Shown piece by piece: positions 10,504 to 21,543 of a DNA stretch of 45,000 bases. This DNA comes from Anaeromyces robustus. Taxonomy: Eukaryota > Neocallimastigomycota > Neocallimastigomycetes > Neocallimastigales > Neocallimastigaceae. The notes under the pieces are model-generated. The model searched no databases, had not been told where the DNA came from, and was given only the letters and a program-made list of their open reading frames with translations. The stretch's first letter is position 1; each line of letters starts with the position of its first letter. The position numbers were made by a program, and so were the translations under genes. The stretch lies in assembly GCA_002104895.1 (NCBI GenBank), contig MCFG01000370.1, forward strand, positions 7,501-52,500. Reading direction: 5' to 3'.

Positions 10504-11685
10504 TTTTATCTGTGTTCATTCTATAGATTTATTTTATTTTATTTTATTTTATTATTTTTTTTTTATTTGTAAATATTTTATATTATTTATTATCGAGAAT
10601 AAATAATATTAAACAATATATAAAATATTTTTTAAAAATATTTTAATCACTTTTAATAATGTATCTTTTTTTTTTTTTTATATATATATAAAATATTATT
10701 ATTTTAATAATGTGCCTTCTCTCTCTCTTTTTTTTTATTTATTTATTTATTTTATATGATTAAATTCAATAGCTTTTTATTATTAATATCTTATAGTTTA
10801 AAATGTATATTTTATTATTATTTTATTTATATTACTTTTCTATTTTTATTTTTATTTTTTTTATTTTTTTATTTTTTTATTTTTTTATTTTTTTATTTTT
10901 TTTTTTTTAAAAAAAATATTATTAAATAAAAAAACAATTTAAAAAATCAATAAACATTTTTTTTTATTTTATAATTTGTTATTAAATTATTATTATAATA
11001 AAAATTTTAAAATAAAAACTTTTTTAAGAGTTTATTTATTAAATCAATTCTTAATAAACTATAAAATTATTAAAAATTATAAAAAAAAAAAAAATAAAAA
11101 ATAAAAATAAAATAAATATATAATAAATATAAAATAAAATAAAATAAATATAAAAGAAAATAAATGTAAAAATAAATAAATAAATATTAGTAAATTCATA
11201 ATTAATAAATAAATTAATAATAAATAAATATATATACATATATAATTAAGTAAATATTAATAAATAAATATGAAAAATTAAAACATTAGAAAAAAAAAAA
11301 AAAGAGAATTATAAATGATAAAACAATGTATCTCAATTATTTATTTATTTAATAATATAGATACTTTTTATTTTATTTTTTTTTATAATTTTATTAATAC
11401 ATTTATACAAATTATGGTTATAGATGATTCTAAATATTTTAAATATGATAATAATATTATATTTCTATGAGGAAGTATTATTGTTATAATATTTTTATGA
11501 TTATATTAATTATGATTATTAATTATGATTATTATTATGAGATTATGAGTATGATTATAATCTAATTATTTATGATTTTTAATTATGATTATGATTATGC
11601 TTATGATTATGCGTATGATTATGTTTATGATTTATTGATTATTGATGATTTATGTTATAAAAATTCTAATTTAATTATTAAAAAA
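10504..11685. other. Spacer between MGCGASK genes A and B
   Basis: Nothing coding is supported. It contains TTTTA/TTTTTTA repeats at about 10840-10905, AAAT/AATA repeats at about 11090-11270, and ATTATGATT-type repeats at about 11505-11650. The promoter of gene A and the 3' end of gene B fall in it. Confidence 0.6.
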
Positions 11686-12574
11686 TTATTTATGATGTCC
11701 TCCTGGTCTTTGTGGTGGATGAACACCTGGTCTTGGTGGTCCACCAATTAAACCAGAATGTCCCATTGGTTTTTGATATGAATAATTCATTTTATTAAAA
11801 TCAGAATTCATATTATCAATATCAGCATAATCAATTTTATTGTAATCTATACCATTACCACCCATTGGTGGTTTTTTACCTGGTTTTCCATTTGGTTTAT
11901 TATTAAATCCTTCCTCATTATTTCCATTTCTATTTCCATTTCCATTTCCATCTCCATCTCCATCTCCATTTCCATTTCCATTTTCATTACTACCATTATT
12001 ATCTGTTGAAGAATTTATTCCATTTCCATCACTACCATCTCCTCCTCCTGAAGAAGAATTACCATTTCCATTACCATTATTATTACCATTTTCATTATTA
12101 TTTGAATTTTCTGTAGTAGAAACTACATTACCGTTAGAATTATCATTTGAAGTAGATTCTACGGTTGTTTCTTCCGTATCTTATATATATTATATTATAT
12201 TTATTAATTTCAATTTTTTTTTTGTAATATATTAAGGAATGAATGATAAATATATATAAAAGGTAAATTTTTTTTTTTATTTAAAAAAAAAAATTATATT
12301 TTAAATATAACATAAAAAATAAGTTATATAAATAATATTTTTTTTTCTATTTTAAATAATATATAAATTATTTTCTTCGAATTTTTATTTTATTTTTTTT
12401 TTAAATAATACAATATATTAATTATTATTATAATAATTATAATTATAATTTTATTTTATTTTTATTTTATTTTTATTTCACTCTTAATTATTTTTTTTTA
12501 TCTATTTTTTTTTTTTTTTTTTTTTATAAAGAAGAAAACCATAAATTTTTACTTTTCGAAGCTCCACAACCCAT
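11686..12574 (-). CDS. Predicted N-acylated MGCGASK-family protein B, Gly/Asn-rich, 171 aa
   Basis: Exon 1 is 12574-12553 (22 nt) and exon 2 is 12179-11686, with a 373-nt intron (GTAAAA donor, TAAG acceptor). It was missed as a single open frame because the start lies in the tiny exon. The protein starts MGCGASKNTEETTVESTS, with the same Gly2/Cys3 acylation signal and the same phase-1 junction as its neighbours. The middle (about 20-110) is Gly/Asn/Asp/Ser-rich with NGNGNGDGDGDG repeats. Next comes a Pro/Lys patch (KPNGKPGKKPP), a Tyr/Asp/Asn stretch (IDYNKIDYADIDNM) and a Pro/Gly/His-rich end (GGPPRPGVHPP, then RPGGHHK). No known domain is recognised. It probably works as a lipid-anchored disordered tether or adaptor, which is inference only. 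Confidence 0.78.
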
Positions 12575-12922
12575 TTTTAAATTTTTTTTTTTTTTAAAAA
12601 AAATAATGAAATATTTAGAATATTTCTTTTTTAATACCTTTATTTTTTTATTTTTTTTATTTAAGAAACTGTTAATATAAAATTTTAATCCTTTTTTTTT
12701 TACGGTAATAGTAATAAATTAATTCTATAAAAAAAAAAAAAACCAAAAAAAAACAAAAAATAAACTTTTTAAAAATTAAACTTTAAAAATATTATTAAAA
12801 AGAATTATAAATAATATTATTTTTTGGTATTTTATGAAAATGTATAATAATAATAATAATGATAATAATCATACATAATAATAATCATACATAATAATAA
12901 TCATACATAATAATAATCATAC

Positions 12923-12978
<56 letters not shown>

Positions 12979-13038
12979 CATACATAATAATAATCATACA
13001 TAATAATAATCTACATAATAATCTACATAATAATCTAC

Positions 13039-13095
<57 letters not shown>

Positions 13096-13916
13096 TATGT
13101 GTCACTCATATTGCTCACATTGGATTAATATAAAAGCATGTAATATGTAATATATAATAATTTTTTAATATTTGTAACTTTCTACCACAAAATATATTAA
13201 TAAAATTAACCATAATTATTAAAACTAAATCAATAACTATTTAATATATAATATTAATATTTAAATATTATTACATTAAAAAAAAAAAAAGTATTGTTAT
13301 TACTATTTTACACATTATTATTGTATTAAAAAAAACTAATATTTTATTCAGTAATGAACAAATATAGATTATTTTTTTTTATTTTATTTTATTTAATATA
13401 TTTTATTTTTTATTTTTTTTTTAATTCTATTTTTTTTTATATTCTTGTTAATATTATAAAATAATGAATAATAATGAAAAAAAAAAATGAGCAAAAATGA
13501 GCAAAAATAAACGAAAAATAATTAAAATGAAAATATATTTAAATGATTGAAAATTGCTATTGCTTTTTTTTTAATAATTTATATTTTGAATTGAATTGAA
13601 TTGAATTATAAAATTGATGAAATATTTAACTTTTATATAAAAGCCTTTTTTTTTTTTGTAATAATTATCTAAAAAATGCTTGCATTATGATAATTTTTTT
13701 TTAGTTAATCATAGGATTAAATTATTATCTATATTTTTTTTCCATTTGCTTTTCTTTTTTTTTTTTATATTTTAAAGGTGTATTAGAGAAATGATACTAT
13801 TTATTTTATTTTTTAAATGTCAATTAAGTTTTTTTTTTTTTTTTTAATTCTTTTTATTTTTGAATGTCAATTAAGTTTATTTTTTTTTGTAATTCTTTTT
13901 AATTTTTTTTTATATT
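12575..13916. other. Spacer between MGCGASK genes B and C with AAT arrays
   Basis: No gene is supported. The main content is the CATACATAATAATAAT/(AAT)n satellite described separately; the rest is AT-rich with homopolymers. Gene B's promoter should be near the left end, just upstream of 12574. Confidence 0.6.
12850..13094. repeat. Compound satellite: CATACATAATAATAAT units and (AAT)n
   Basis: About four tandem copies of a 16-base unit, CATACATAATAATAAT, at about 12869-12935 grade into a pure AAT run. Two more units follow, then three CTACATAATAAT variants and a second pure AAT run to 13094. The layout suggests one unit amplified and then eroded into triplets. It lies 0.3 to 0.5 kb upstream of gene B's start. 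Confidence 0.85.
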
Positions 13917-14706
13917 TTATTCAGCTGGAGCAGGTTCTTCTTCAGCTGGAGGAGCGGATTCTTCTGCAGCTGGGGCAGATTCTTCTGCAGGTGGAGCAGG
14001 TTCTTCAGCTGGAGGAGCAGGTTGTTCTTCAGCTGGTGGAGGTGGAGCATCATCCTCTTTTGGTGGTGGTGGATGGGGATGATCTTCACCTTCACCTTTA
14101 CCTTCACCTCCTTCTAATGGTGGTGGAGGATGCATATCATCATGTGGTGGTGGAGGATGTGGATGATCAGGTTTTTCTCCATCAGCTGGTGGAGCACTTG
14201 GTTTTGGCATTTTATCTTTATCCCCTTTTGGTGAAGGAGGTCTTTTATTATCATCTTTTTCTTTCTTTTTATCTTTATCTTTACCTTTAGGAGGTGATTT
14301 TTTTCCTATTTTACCATTAGGCAATTCTGCATTAAATTTAAAATCTCTTGTTTTACCTTCCTCGGTTGAAGCTACTGTATTATCAGTATCTAATTATTTT
14401 CAATTTTTCATTATATTCCATTTAATTCATATATTTCATTAATTTCAAAAAAAAAAGAGATTTTTTTTTTATCCATTCATATTGTAATTTATTATAGTTA
14501 ATGTTCATTATATACAACAAAAATATTTTTGTTTTAATTAATTATAATTTTTATATTCAAAAAAAAAAACAATAAAAAAAAAATAAAACAAAATAATAAT
14601 CAATATATATATTTCATAAAAGAAAACATATTATGTCTTTAAGAAAAAAAAAATTTTTTTTAAAAAAATTATATATATAATTACTTTTTGATGCACCACA
14701 ACCCAT
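13917..14706 (-). CDS. Predicted N-acylated MGCGASK-family protein C, Pro/Glu-rich, 164 aa
   Basis: Exon 1 is 14706-14685 (22 nt) and exon 2 is 14389-13917, separated by a 295-nt intron (GTAATT donor, TTAG acceptor). The protein starts MGCGASKNTDNTVASTEEG; the Gly2/Cys3 myristoylation-palmitoylation signal is identical to the two downstream paralogs, and the next residues match protein B best (NT-x-x-T-V-x-ST). A short ordered-looking part, RDFKFNAELPNGKIG, leads to a Lys/Asp-rich stretch (about 45-70). The second half is strongly repetitive: runs of PPPP with His and Asp, then repeated PAEE units to the end. The Pro-rich runs could bind SH3, WW or profilin-type partners at a membrane, which is inferred from composition only. 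No enzyme motif is present. It is the first of three head-to-tail genes spaced about 2.1 kb apart. Confidence 0.82.
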
Positions 14707-15055
14707 TTTTATTTAATTAATTTTTTTTTTATTTATTTCCTTATAATGATATATATTTTTGTTTTTATTTTATTTGATTATATTATTATATGTTAAGTAT
14801 AAAATATATTTATGATCAAAACTATTTTATTTTATTTTATTATTTTTTTTTCTTTATTTAAATTGTATAAAAGTATTAAAAAGATAAATCAATAAATAAA
14901 TAAATATATATATAGGAAAAAAAAAATTATCGTAACATTTTTACATAAATTTTTAGAATAGTTAACAACAAAGTTTATTAATAATAATTTTTTTTTACAA
15001 TATCAAGTAACTTTGTATTTCTATTATAGAATCATAATTATGTACATTTCTTCAT

Positions 15056-15094
<39 letters not shown>

Positions 15095-15385
15095 AAAGTA
15101 AAAACAATAATAATTTAATATTATAAAAATACTTTAAAATGAAAAAAAAAAAAAGAAAATAAAAAAGTAAAAAAGATAATAATATAAAATAATCTTACAG
15201 AAAAAAATAATAAATAAAAAAAAAAATAAAAAATAAAAAATTAAAATTTAATAAAGTTTTTTTTTTTTTTTTTTTCAATTTCTTTTTTATTTTAAATACT
15301 ATTAAAAATAAAAATTGCAATAATAAAATTTTTAAAAATTTTTACGTTTCAAAGTAATATCATTTTTAATAAGGTTTCCTGATTA

Positions 15386-15419
<34 letters not shown>

Positions 15420-16545
15420 GAAAAATTATTAAGAAAAACATTTGTAATACATTAAATTCTTAAAAGCTAATATTATATGTTATTTCTAAATATATTTATA
15501 TAGAATATACATAGATTGTTTATTATATTTATTATTATTATTCTTTTATTATCATTTCATTTCAATATCTTAAATGAATTAAATTTCATATCTATATTTT
15601 TTTTTTTTTAAAAAAAAAAAAGTATAAAAAAAGTATATATAAAAATCACAATATATTCTATTTATAATATATCAAAACGAAATATGAAATATTATTTAAT
15701 GTAATAATAATTTTTATCAAAGATTTTTTTTCCAAATTATCCTAATAATCTTTGTTTTTGTTTTTATATTATAGGCATTCCAATAATTATTATCATTTTT
15801 TATTTTTTATTTTATTATTTTCATTTCCAGAGTTTTTTTTTAATATTTTTTATTATCTATAAATACTTCTTTTTTTTATATATATTTTCATTTTCATTAT
15901 TATTTATTATTTAAAAAATAATAAAAAAGATAATTTGTAATTAATTTTTTACAAATTAAAATTTACTTTTAATAATTAATTATTATATAATTTAGTAATA
16001 TTATTAATTAGTATTATTATTTTATAGTATTAAACTATTTTATTTCTATAGTAGTAGTAATACCCATATATAATATACTTTTATCATTAAAAAAACAAAA
16101 ACAAAAACAAAAAAACTAAAAAAAAAAAACCTCATTTTTTGAAAAAAAAAGATAACCAAAAATTTTAATATTAATATTATTGGTTAAAATTATATATTAA
16201 ATCTAATTTTTTATTTTTTAAAACTTTTTTTTTTAAAATTTTATTTATTTATTTATTTATTTATTCAATTATGTATCTGTTAATTGATTATGTAATAGTT
16301 AGAAATATTTTAAAATCTACCTAATAATAATAAACTATTTCTAACTATTTAATTTAATTCATTGTAAATTATTTTAAATAATATAATGTTTTATTCATTT
16401 GTTATTTTTTTTTTTTTTTTTTGCTTTCATTATTAGCATATATTAAATAATTAATGTTAATAGTAATAATAATAAATGATAATTATTTAATATTATTAAT
16501 TATCATTAAATAAATATATTATTTAATTAAATTATAATAAATTAA

Positions 16546-16585
<40 letters not shown>

Positions 16586-17454
16586 ATCAATTAAATAAAT
16601 AAATAAATATATATATAATAAATGAATGAATATAAGAATATAAAATAAATAAATAAATAAATATATATATAATAAATGAATGAATATAAGAATATAAAAT
16701 AAATAAATAATATAAATTCATTTAAATATTTGAAATTTTATTAAAAAGTTAAAAAGAAAAAATTTATTATTAAAATGTATTATTAAAATTTATTAATAAT
16801 TTTTTTTTATTTTATTTTAATTTTTGTATTAAAAAAAAAAAAAAAAAACAATAAAAAAAAAGTTAATAATTAATAAATGTAAATTTTATTAAAATAATAA
16901 AAAAAAAAAACAAAAACAACATTTGTAATACATTTAGATATTAAAAGTTAAATTTTACTGTTATTACTTCTTTAAATGATATTTATTTATTAATTAAAAT
17001 ATTATTTTTTTATATCTATTAAAATATTTATTTTTTTACTATTGTTATTAAATAATATATACATCAATTTATAAAAATTTGGAATTTTGTTTGAAATTTA
17101 TTCATCAAATTTTTTAATTTTTTTTAGAAAAAAAAATAAAATTATTTTTATTGTCTATTATATTTAATGTCCTTATTATAAAACTATTAAAAATAATAAT
17201 AATAAAAAGAGAAAATAAGGAATAATTTTTAATTTTATTTTGTTTACTATATTTTTATATATTGATATTTTGAATTAATTTACTATTAATTTTTTTTTAA
17301 AAAAAATTACATTTAATTTATCTTTTTTTTCCTTTTTTTTTTAATAAAGTAAATATTTGAAGTTCTATATATATATACCTTTAATATTTTTTTTTATTTT
17401 ATAATTTTGTTACTTTTTGTATTATTATTATATTTTTTTTTTTAAAATAAGAAA
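14707..17454. other. Spacer between divergent genes (MGCGASK C and SOSS-B-like)
   Basis: This is the only place in the window where two genes diverge, so it must hold two promoters; none can be distinguished. It contains many homopolymers, AAAT repeats at about 16535-16590, and a tandem duplication of a 54-base unit at about 16594-16700. Confidence 0.6.
16594..16700. repeat. Tandem duplication, 54-base unit
   Basis: A unit containing ATATATATAATAAATGAATG and AATATAAGAATATAAAAT occurs twice in direct tandem; AATGAATGAA recurs at 16621 and 16675. The copies look identical, so the duplication is recent. Confidence 0.8.
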
Positions 17455-18287
17455 ATGAATTTACAAAAACAAAATAGAATGGGAAATCCGTTACATCAGA
17501 ATACGTTTCCATTTGGTAAAAATACGTCTTCTGTAACAATTTCCCAATTAGTACCTAAAATGAGAATATCTCGTTTAGAAGTTATTGTTTTAGAAAAAGG
17601 TAATTTTTTTTTTTTAATTTAATTTTATTTTATCTTTATTAAACTTTCTTTTTTATCATTATATTTTATTATTTGTAAATCATTAAATTGATGTGTATTA
17701 ATATATGTATATAAATAAATAATGTTTTTATTTTTTTTTTCTAATGTTATTAATTTTTTTTTTTTATTTTTATTTTTATTTTTATTTCTATATATATATA
17801 TTATCAACTATAATAAAGATGAGGATTATGTAATTAGTAAATTAAAGACTCCAATTTATTCATTATATGTTGCTGATAAGACAGCAAGTGTAGTAATGGC
17901 CTATTTTGGTGATAGTGCTAGAAATATTAATATTGGTGATGTTTTACGTTTAGAAAATGTGTAAGTAAAAAAAAAATATTATTATAATATTATTAAAAAT
18001 TATATATATATATTATAAAATCATTATTAATAATAAATATTTAATTATTAATATATTTCTAAAATGTAAATATAAATATATATATATATTATATATAATA
18101 TTTTACTTTCTAAAAACAAATATTAAAAAAAAAATTCAATATTTAAAGAACAACTAAGTTATATTGGAATTATTTACAATTAATTGTATTAGAAAACAGT
18201 AAAGTTAGAAGACTTGGAGAGTAAATATTATTAAAATTATTATATAACTAATTTTACATTTTGAAATTTCATTTAAATGAATTATAT

Positions 18288-18318
<31 letters not shown>

Positions 18319-18443
18319 ATTAATAAAATATTTTTATTTATATTTATTAGAGATATGATGGTATTTTCAGAAGTACCAAATATGAGTCATATGGAATGGG
18401 TACCTGATGAATCAGGGAATTCAGAAAGTTTGGTAAATATCTT

Positions 18444-18478
<35 letters not shown>

Positions 18479-19364
18479 TAATTGACTATTATATAGTCAA
18501 GATTAAACTATTGTAAAATTATATAATACTATATTTTATTAATATTATATTTCTAATTTCTTATTCTAAAAAATATTATATATATATATATATGTATAAA
18601 TTTTATTATAAATATTATAATTATTATGATAATAATAATTATTATTATATATATAAATTTTATAAATAATAATAATAATAATAATAATAATAAAGAAACC
18701 AAGACCAAGTGAAATACCAATAAAGCATTGGATGCCACCACAAATGGCAAAAGCACAAGAAAATGCTCGTAGTATTACAAGTAAATATAAAATAAGACCC
18801 CATCGAGATTTTGATAAACCTATGGATAGAGATAATTTAAGATCATCATCACAACTTTCTTATTTCCCTAATTATGTTGATCGACCAGATCAACGTCAAA
18901 TGAATAATATTCAACAACCTTTAATACCAGGAAGACCACAAGTAAATTATAGTGAATTTTCCAATAATCGAAATGATCATATGATGATGATGAATAATCG
19001 AAATCGATATGATATGAATGATATGAGAAATTATCGTACCAATAATAATAATAATAATAATCTTAATAATGATTTAATGAATAATAATAATGGTATGTTA
19101 AATAAACGTCAAAAATTAAATAATAATCCACTTAATGGAGGTATGGGTAATAATGGTATAGGTAATATGAATGGTAATCGTTTAGGCCTACCTAATATGT
19201 ATGGAAATCTATCTATGAATAATAATAATAATAACAATAATAATAATAATAATGGTAATAACAACGGTAATAATAACAATAATAATAATGGTAATAATAA
19301 TGTGAATGATTCCAATAATGAAGGTTATAATTCACCACCACCATTAGGACCACCATTAATTTAA
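17455..19364 (+). CDS. SOSS-B/NABP-like OB-fold single-stranded DNA-binding protein, 369 aa
   Basis: Five exons: 17455-17599, 17819-17960, 18149-18220, 18351-18432 and 18696-19364. Every junction keeps frame. Residues about 29-132 match the SOSS-B (NABP1/NABP2, hSSB1/2) OB fold: ISQLVPKMR and VIVLEK for the first strands, YVADKTASV (65-73) against the family's VADKTGSI, IGDVLRL (87-93), and a GEDMMVFSEVPNMS end (119-132) matching GEFCMVYSEVPNFS in the human protein. In animals this protein binds single-stranded DNA and serves in double-strand break repair within the SOSS complex; the same role here is inferred. Residues about 148-369 are a tail rich in Asn, Met, Arg and Pro with long Asn runs, ending in PPPLGPPLI, and probably disordered. 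Family members also carry a disordered tail, but not an Asn-rich one. The ATG at 17455 is the first in frame; residues 1-28 are not conserved. Confidence 0.88.
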
Positions 19365-19883
19365 TTAATATAATTAAAATATTTCTAAAAAAAAAGAATG
19401 AATAAATGACAAAATGAATGTAAGATGAAAAAAGTTGAAGAAAAAGAAAAAAAAAAAAAAAGAAAGATAAAAAATATATATATATATATATAACAGAAAA
19501 GAATGACAAAAGAAAAAGTAAAAAAAAAAAAAAAAATCAATCATATACCAAATTATAATTTTATCATTTTATAATTATTATAATTATTATTAATATTATA
19601 TATATATATATATATCTTTCATTTATGTATTTTTACTTTTAATTTTTACCTTTTTTTTTTTTTTTTTTGACTTTAATACTATATAGTATTGTTAAAATTT
19701 TGTTTTTAAAATTAATTTTTTTTTCTTTCTATATTTTGTAATAATAAATAAATAAATAAAATAAATAAATAAAATAAATAAATAATAAAAAAATAAATGT
19801 TAAATAGATATTTTATTAATGATTAAATAAAATTAAACTACTTTTACTACTTGTTATTTTAAACTAAATTAAACTTTTACTGC

Positions 19884-19935
<52 letters not shown>

Positions 19936-20168
19936 TAATAGTTAACTTGTATAATCCATCAAAATCTTATTATTTTTTTTTATTATTTTTATATAAATAT
20001 AAATATTATAGATTTATTATTTATAATAAATTAATATATTAAATTATTATATATTTTTAAATATATAAATCAATTTAGTGTTTTTATTTTTTATTAAAAA
20101 AAAAAAAAAATTTTTTTTTTTTTCATATATAAACTAGCTTTTTTTACTTATCCTAATTAATATATAAA

Positions 20169-20201
<33 letters not shown>

Positions 20202-20210
20202 TAGAAGTCA
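19365..20210. other. Spacer between SOSS-B-like gene and PfkB kinase gene
   Basis: No gene seen. It contains a long T tract at about 19887-19928, AAAT repeats at about 19745-19790, and an AAT run just before the kinase start at 20211. The two genes point the same way, so the kinase promoter lies here. Confidence 0.6.
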
Positions 20211-20488
20211 ATGAAAACTAAATCTTGTATTTGTTTTGGTAATTTTTAATATATATATTATTTTTAAAAAAAAATAGAATGTATTTATTATTTATTTATT
20301 TTTTTTTTAATATGATAAATATTTTTAAAAATATGAATTTTTTTTTTTTTTAAAAAGAAATTTATATTTTTATACAAAATTTTGAAATTTCATTTTATTT
20401 ATTTATAATAATGAAATTTCATTAATATATTTAAAAATTTAAATTTAAATTTAAAAATTATAATATATTTCTCTTTAATATTTTTTTA

Positions 20489-20519
<31 letters not shown>

Positions 20520-21512
20520 TATAATACTTCTTTTTTTCCAGGAAAAACAAATTTCCATTTTAAATTTTATTTATTAAATGTTACATTTATATTATAATTA
20601 TAATTATAATTATAATTATAATTATAATTATAATTATAATTATAATTATAATTATAATTATAATTATTATTATTATTATTAATTAATTAATATTTATTAT
20701 TAATTATTAATTTTTATTGTTTTTTTTTTTTTTTTTTTTTCCTTTCTTTCTTTCTCTTTTTCTCTCTCTGTATATCCATATATTAATATATATAGGACTT
20801 AATCCAGCTTACCAATGTACCTTAAAATTTAATCATTTTAAGTTTGGTGAAGTTAATAGAGCAGAAGAAGCTATACAATTTGTTGGAGGAAAAGGTCAAA
20901 ATTATACAGTAGCATGTGAACAATTAAATAAAGCAGATAAAGTTCGTTTTATATATATATATATACTATTGTTAATATTAATACTAATATTAATATTAAT
21001 AATTATTACAATTATAATTTTACTTTTTTTTTTCCTTTTTTTTTTATTTTTATTTTTTTATTTTATTTATTTATTTATTATATAATTTTTATAAGAAATT
21101 CATTTTTTTATTTTAATTTTATTATATAATTATATAATTATATAATTATATAATTATATAATTATATAATAATAAATATAATTTTTAAATTTTTTATTTT
21201 TTTTTTTTTTTTTTTTTAATTTGAAATGTGAAATTCAGATTTTGAAATTTGTTTTTAAAGAAATTAAAATTAATATATAATTAATATTTTGTTATTATTA
21301 TTATTATAATTTTTTTATATATTTAAAATATTATATATAAATATGAATATATATAATAAATAGATTACTTTAGTTCAATTCACTGGTGGTTCTACTGGAG
21401 AATATATTAAAAACTTTTTTGATAGTCAAAATATACAACATATAAGCAGTAATTATTATTTATTATAAATATTAATATTATAATAATTATTATTGGATAT
21501 TATTAAGAAAAA

Positions 21513-21543
<31 letters not shown>

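Noticed and set aside
12869-13020. CRISPR-like regular repeat
   Set aside because: Units are directly adjacent without spacers and grade into AAT triplets; a eukaryotic microsatellite.
13817-14290. 157-aa plus-strand frame
   Set aside because: Antisense reading of the Pro/Glu repeats of MGCGASK gene C, preceded by poly-T.
19109-19509. Minus-strand frames opposite the SOSS-B-like gene tail
   Set aside because: Leu/Tyr-only mirror images of Asn codon runs.
20717-20795. Upstream ATG and Phe-rich start for the PfkB gene
   Set aside because: It is intron sequence; the 28-nt exon at 20211 supplies MKTKSCICF, completes the first strand, and joins in frame at a proper TAG acceptor.
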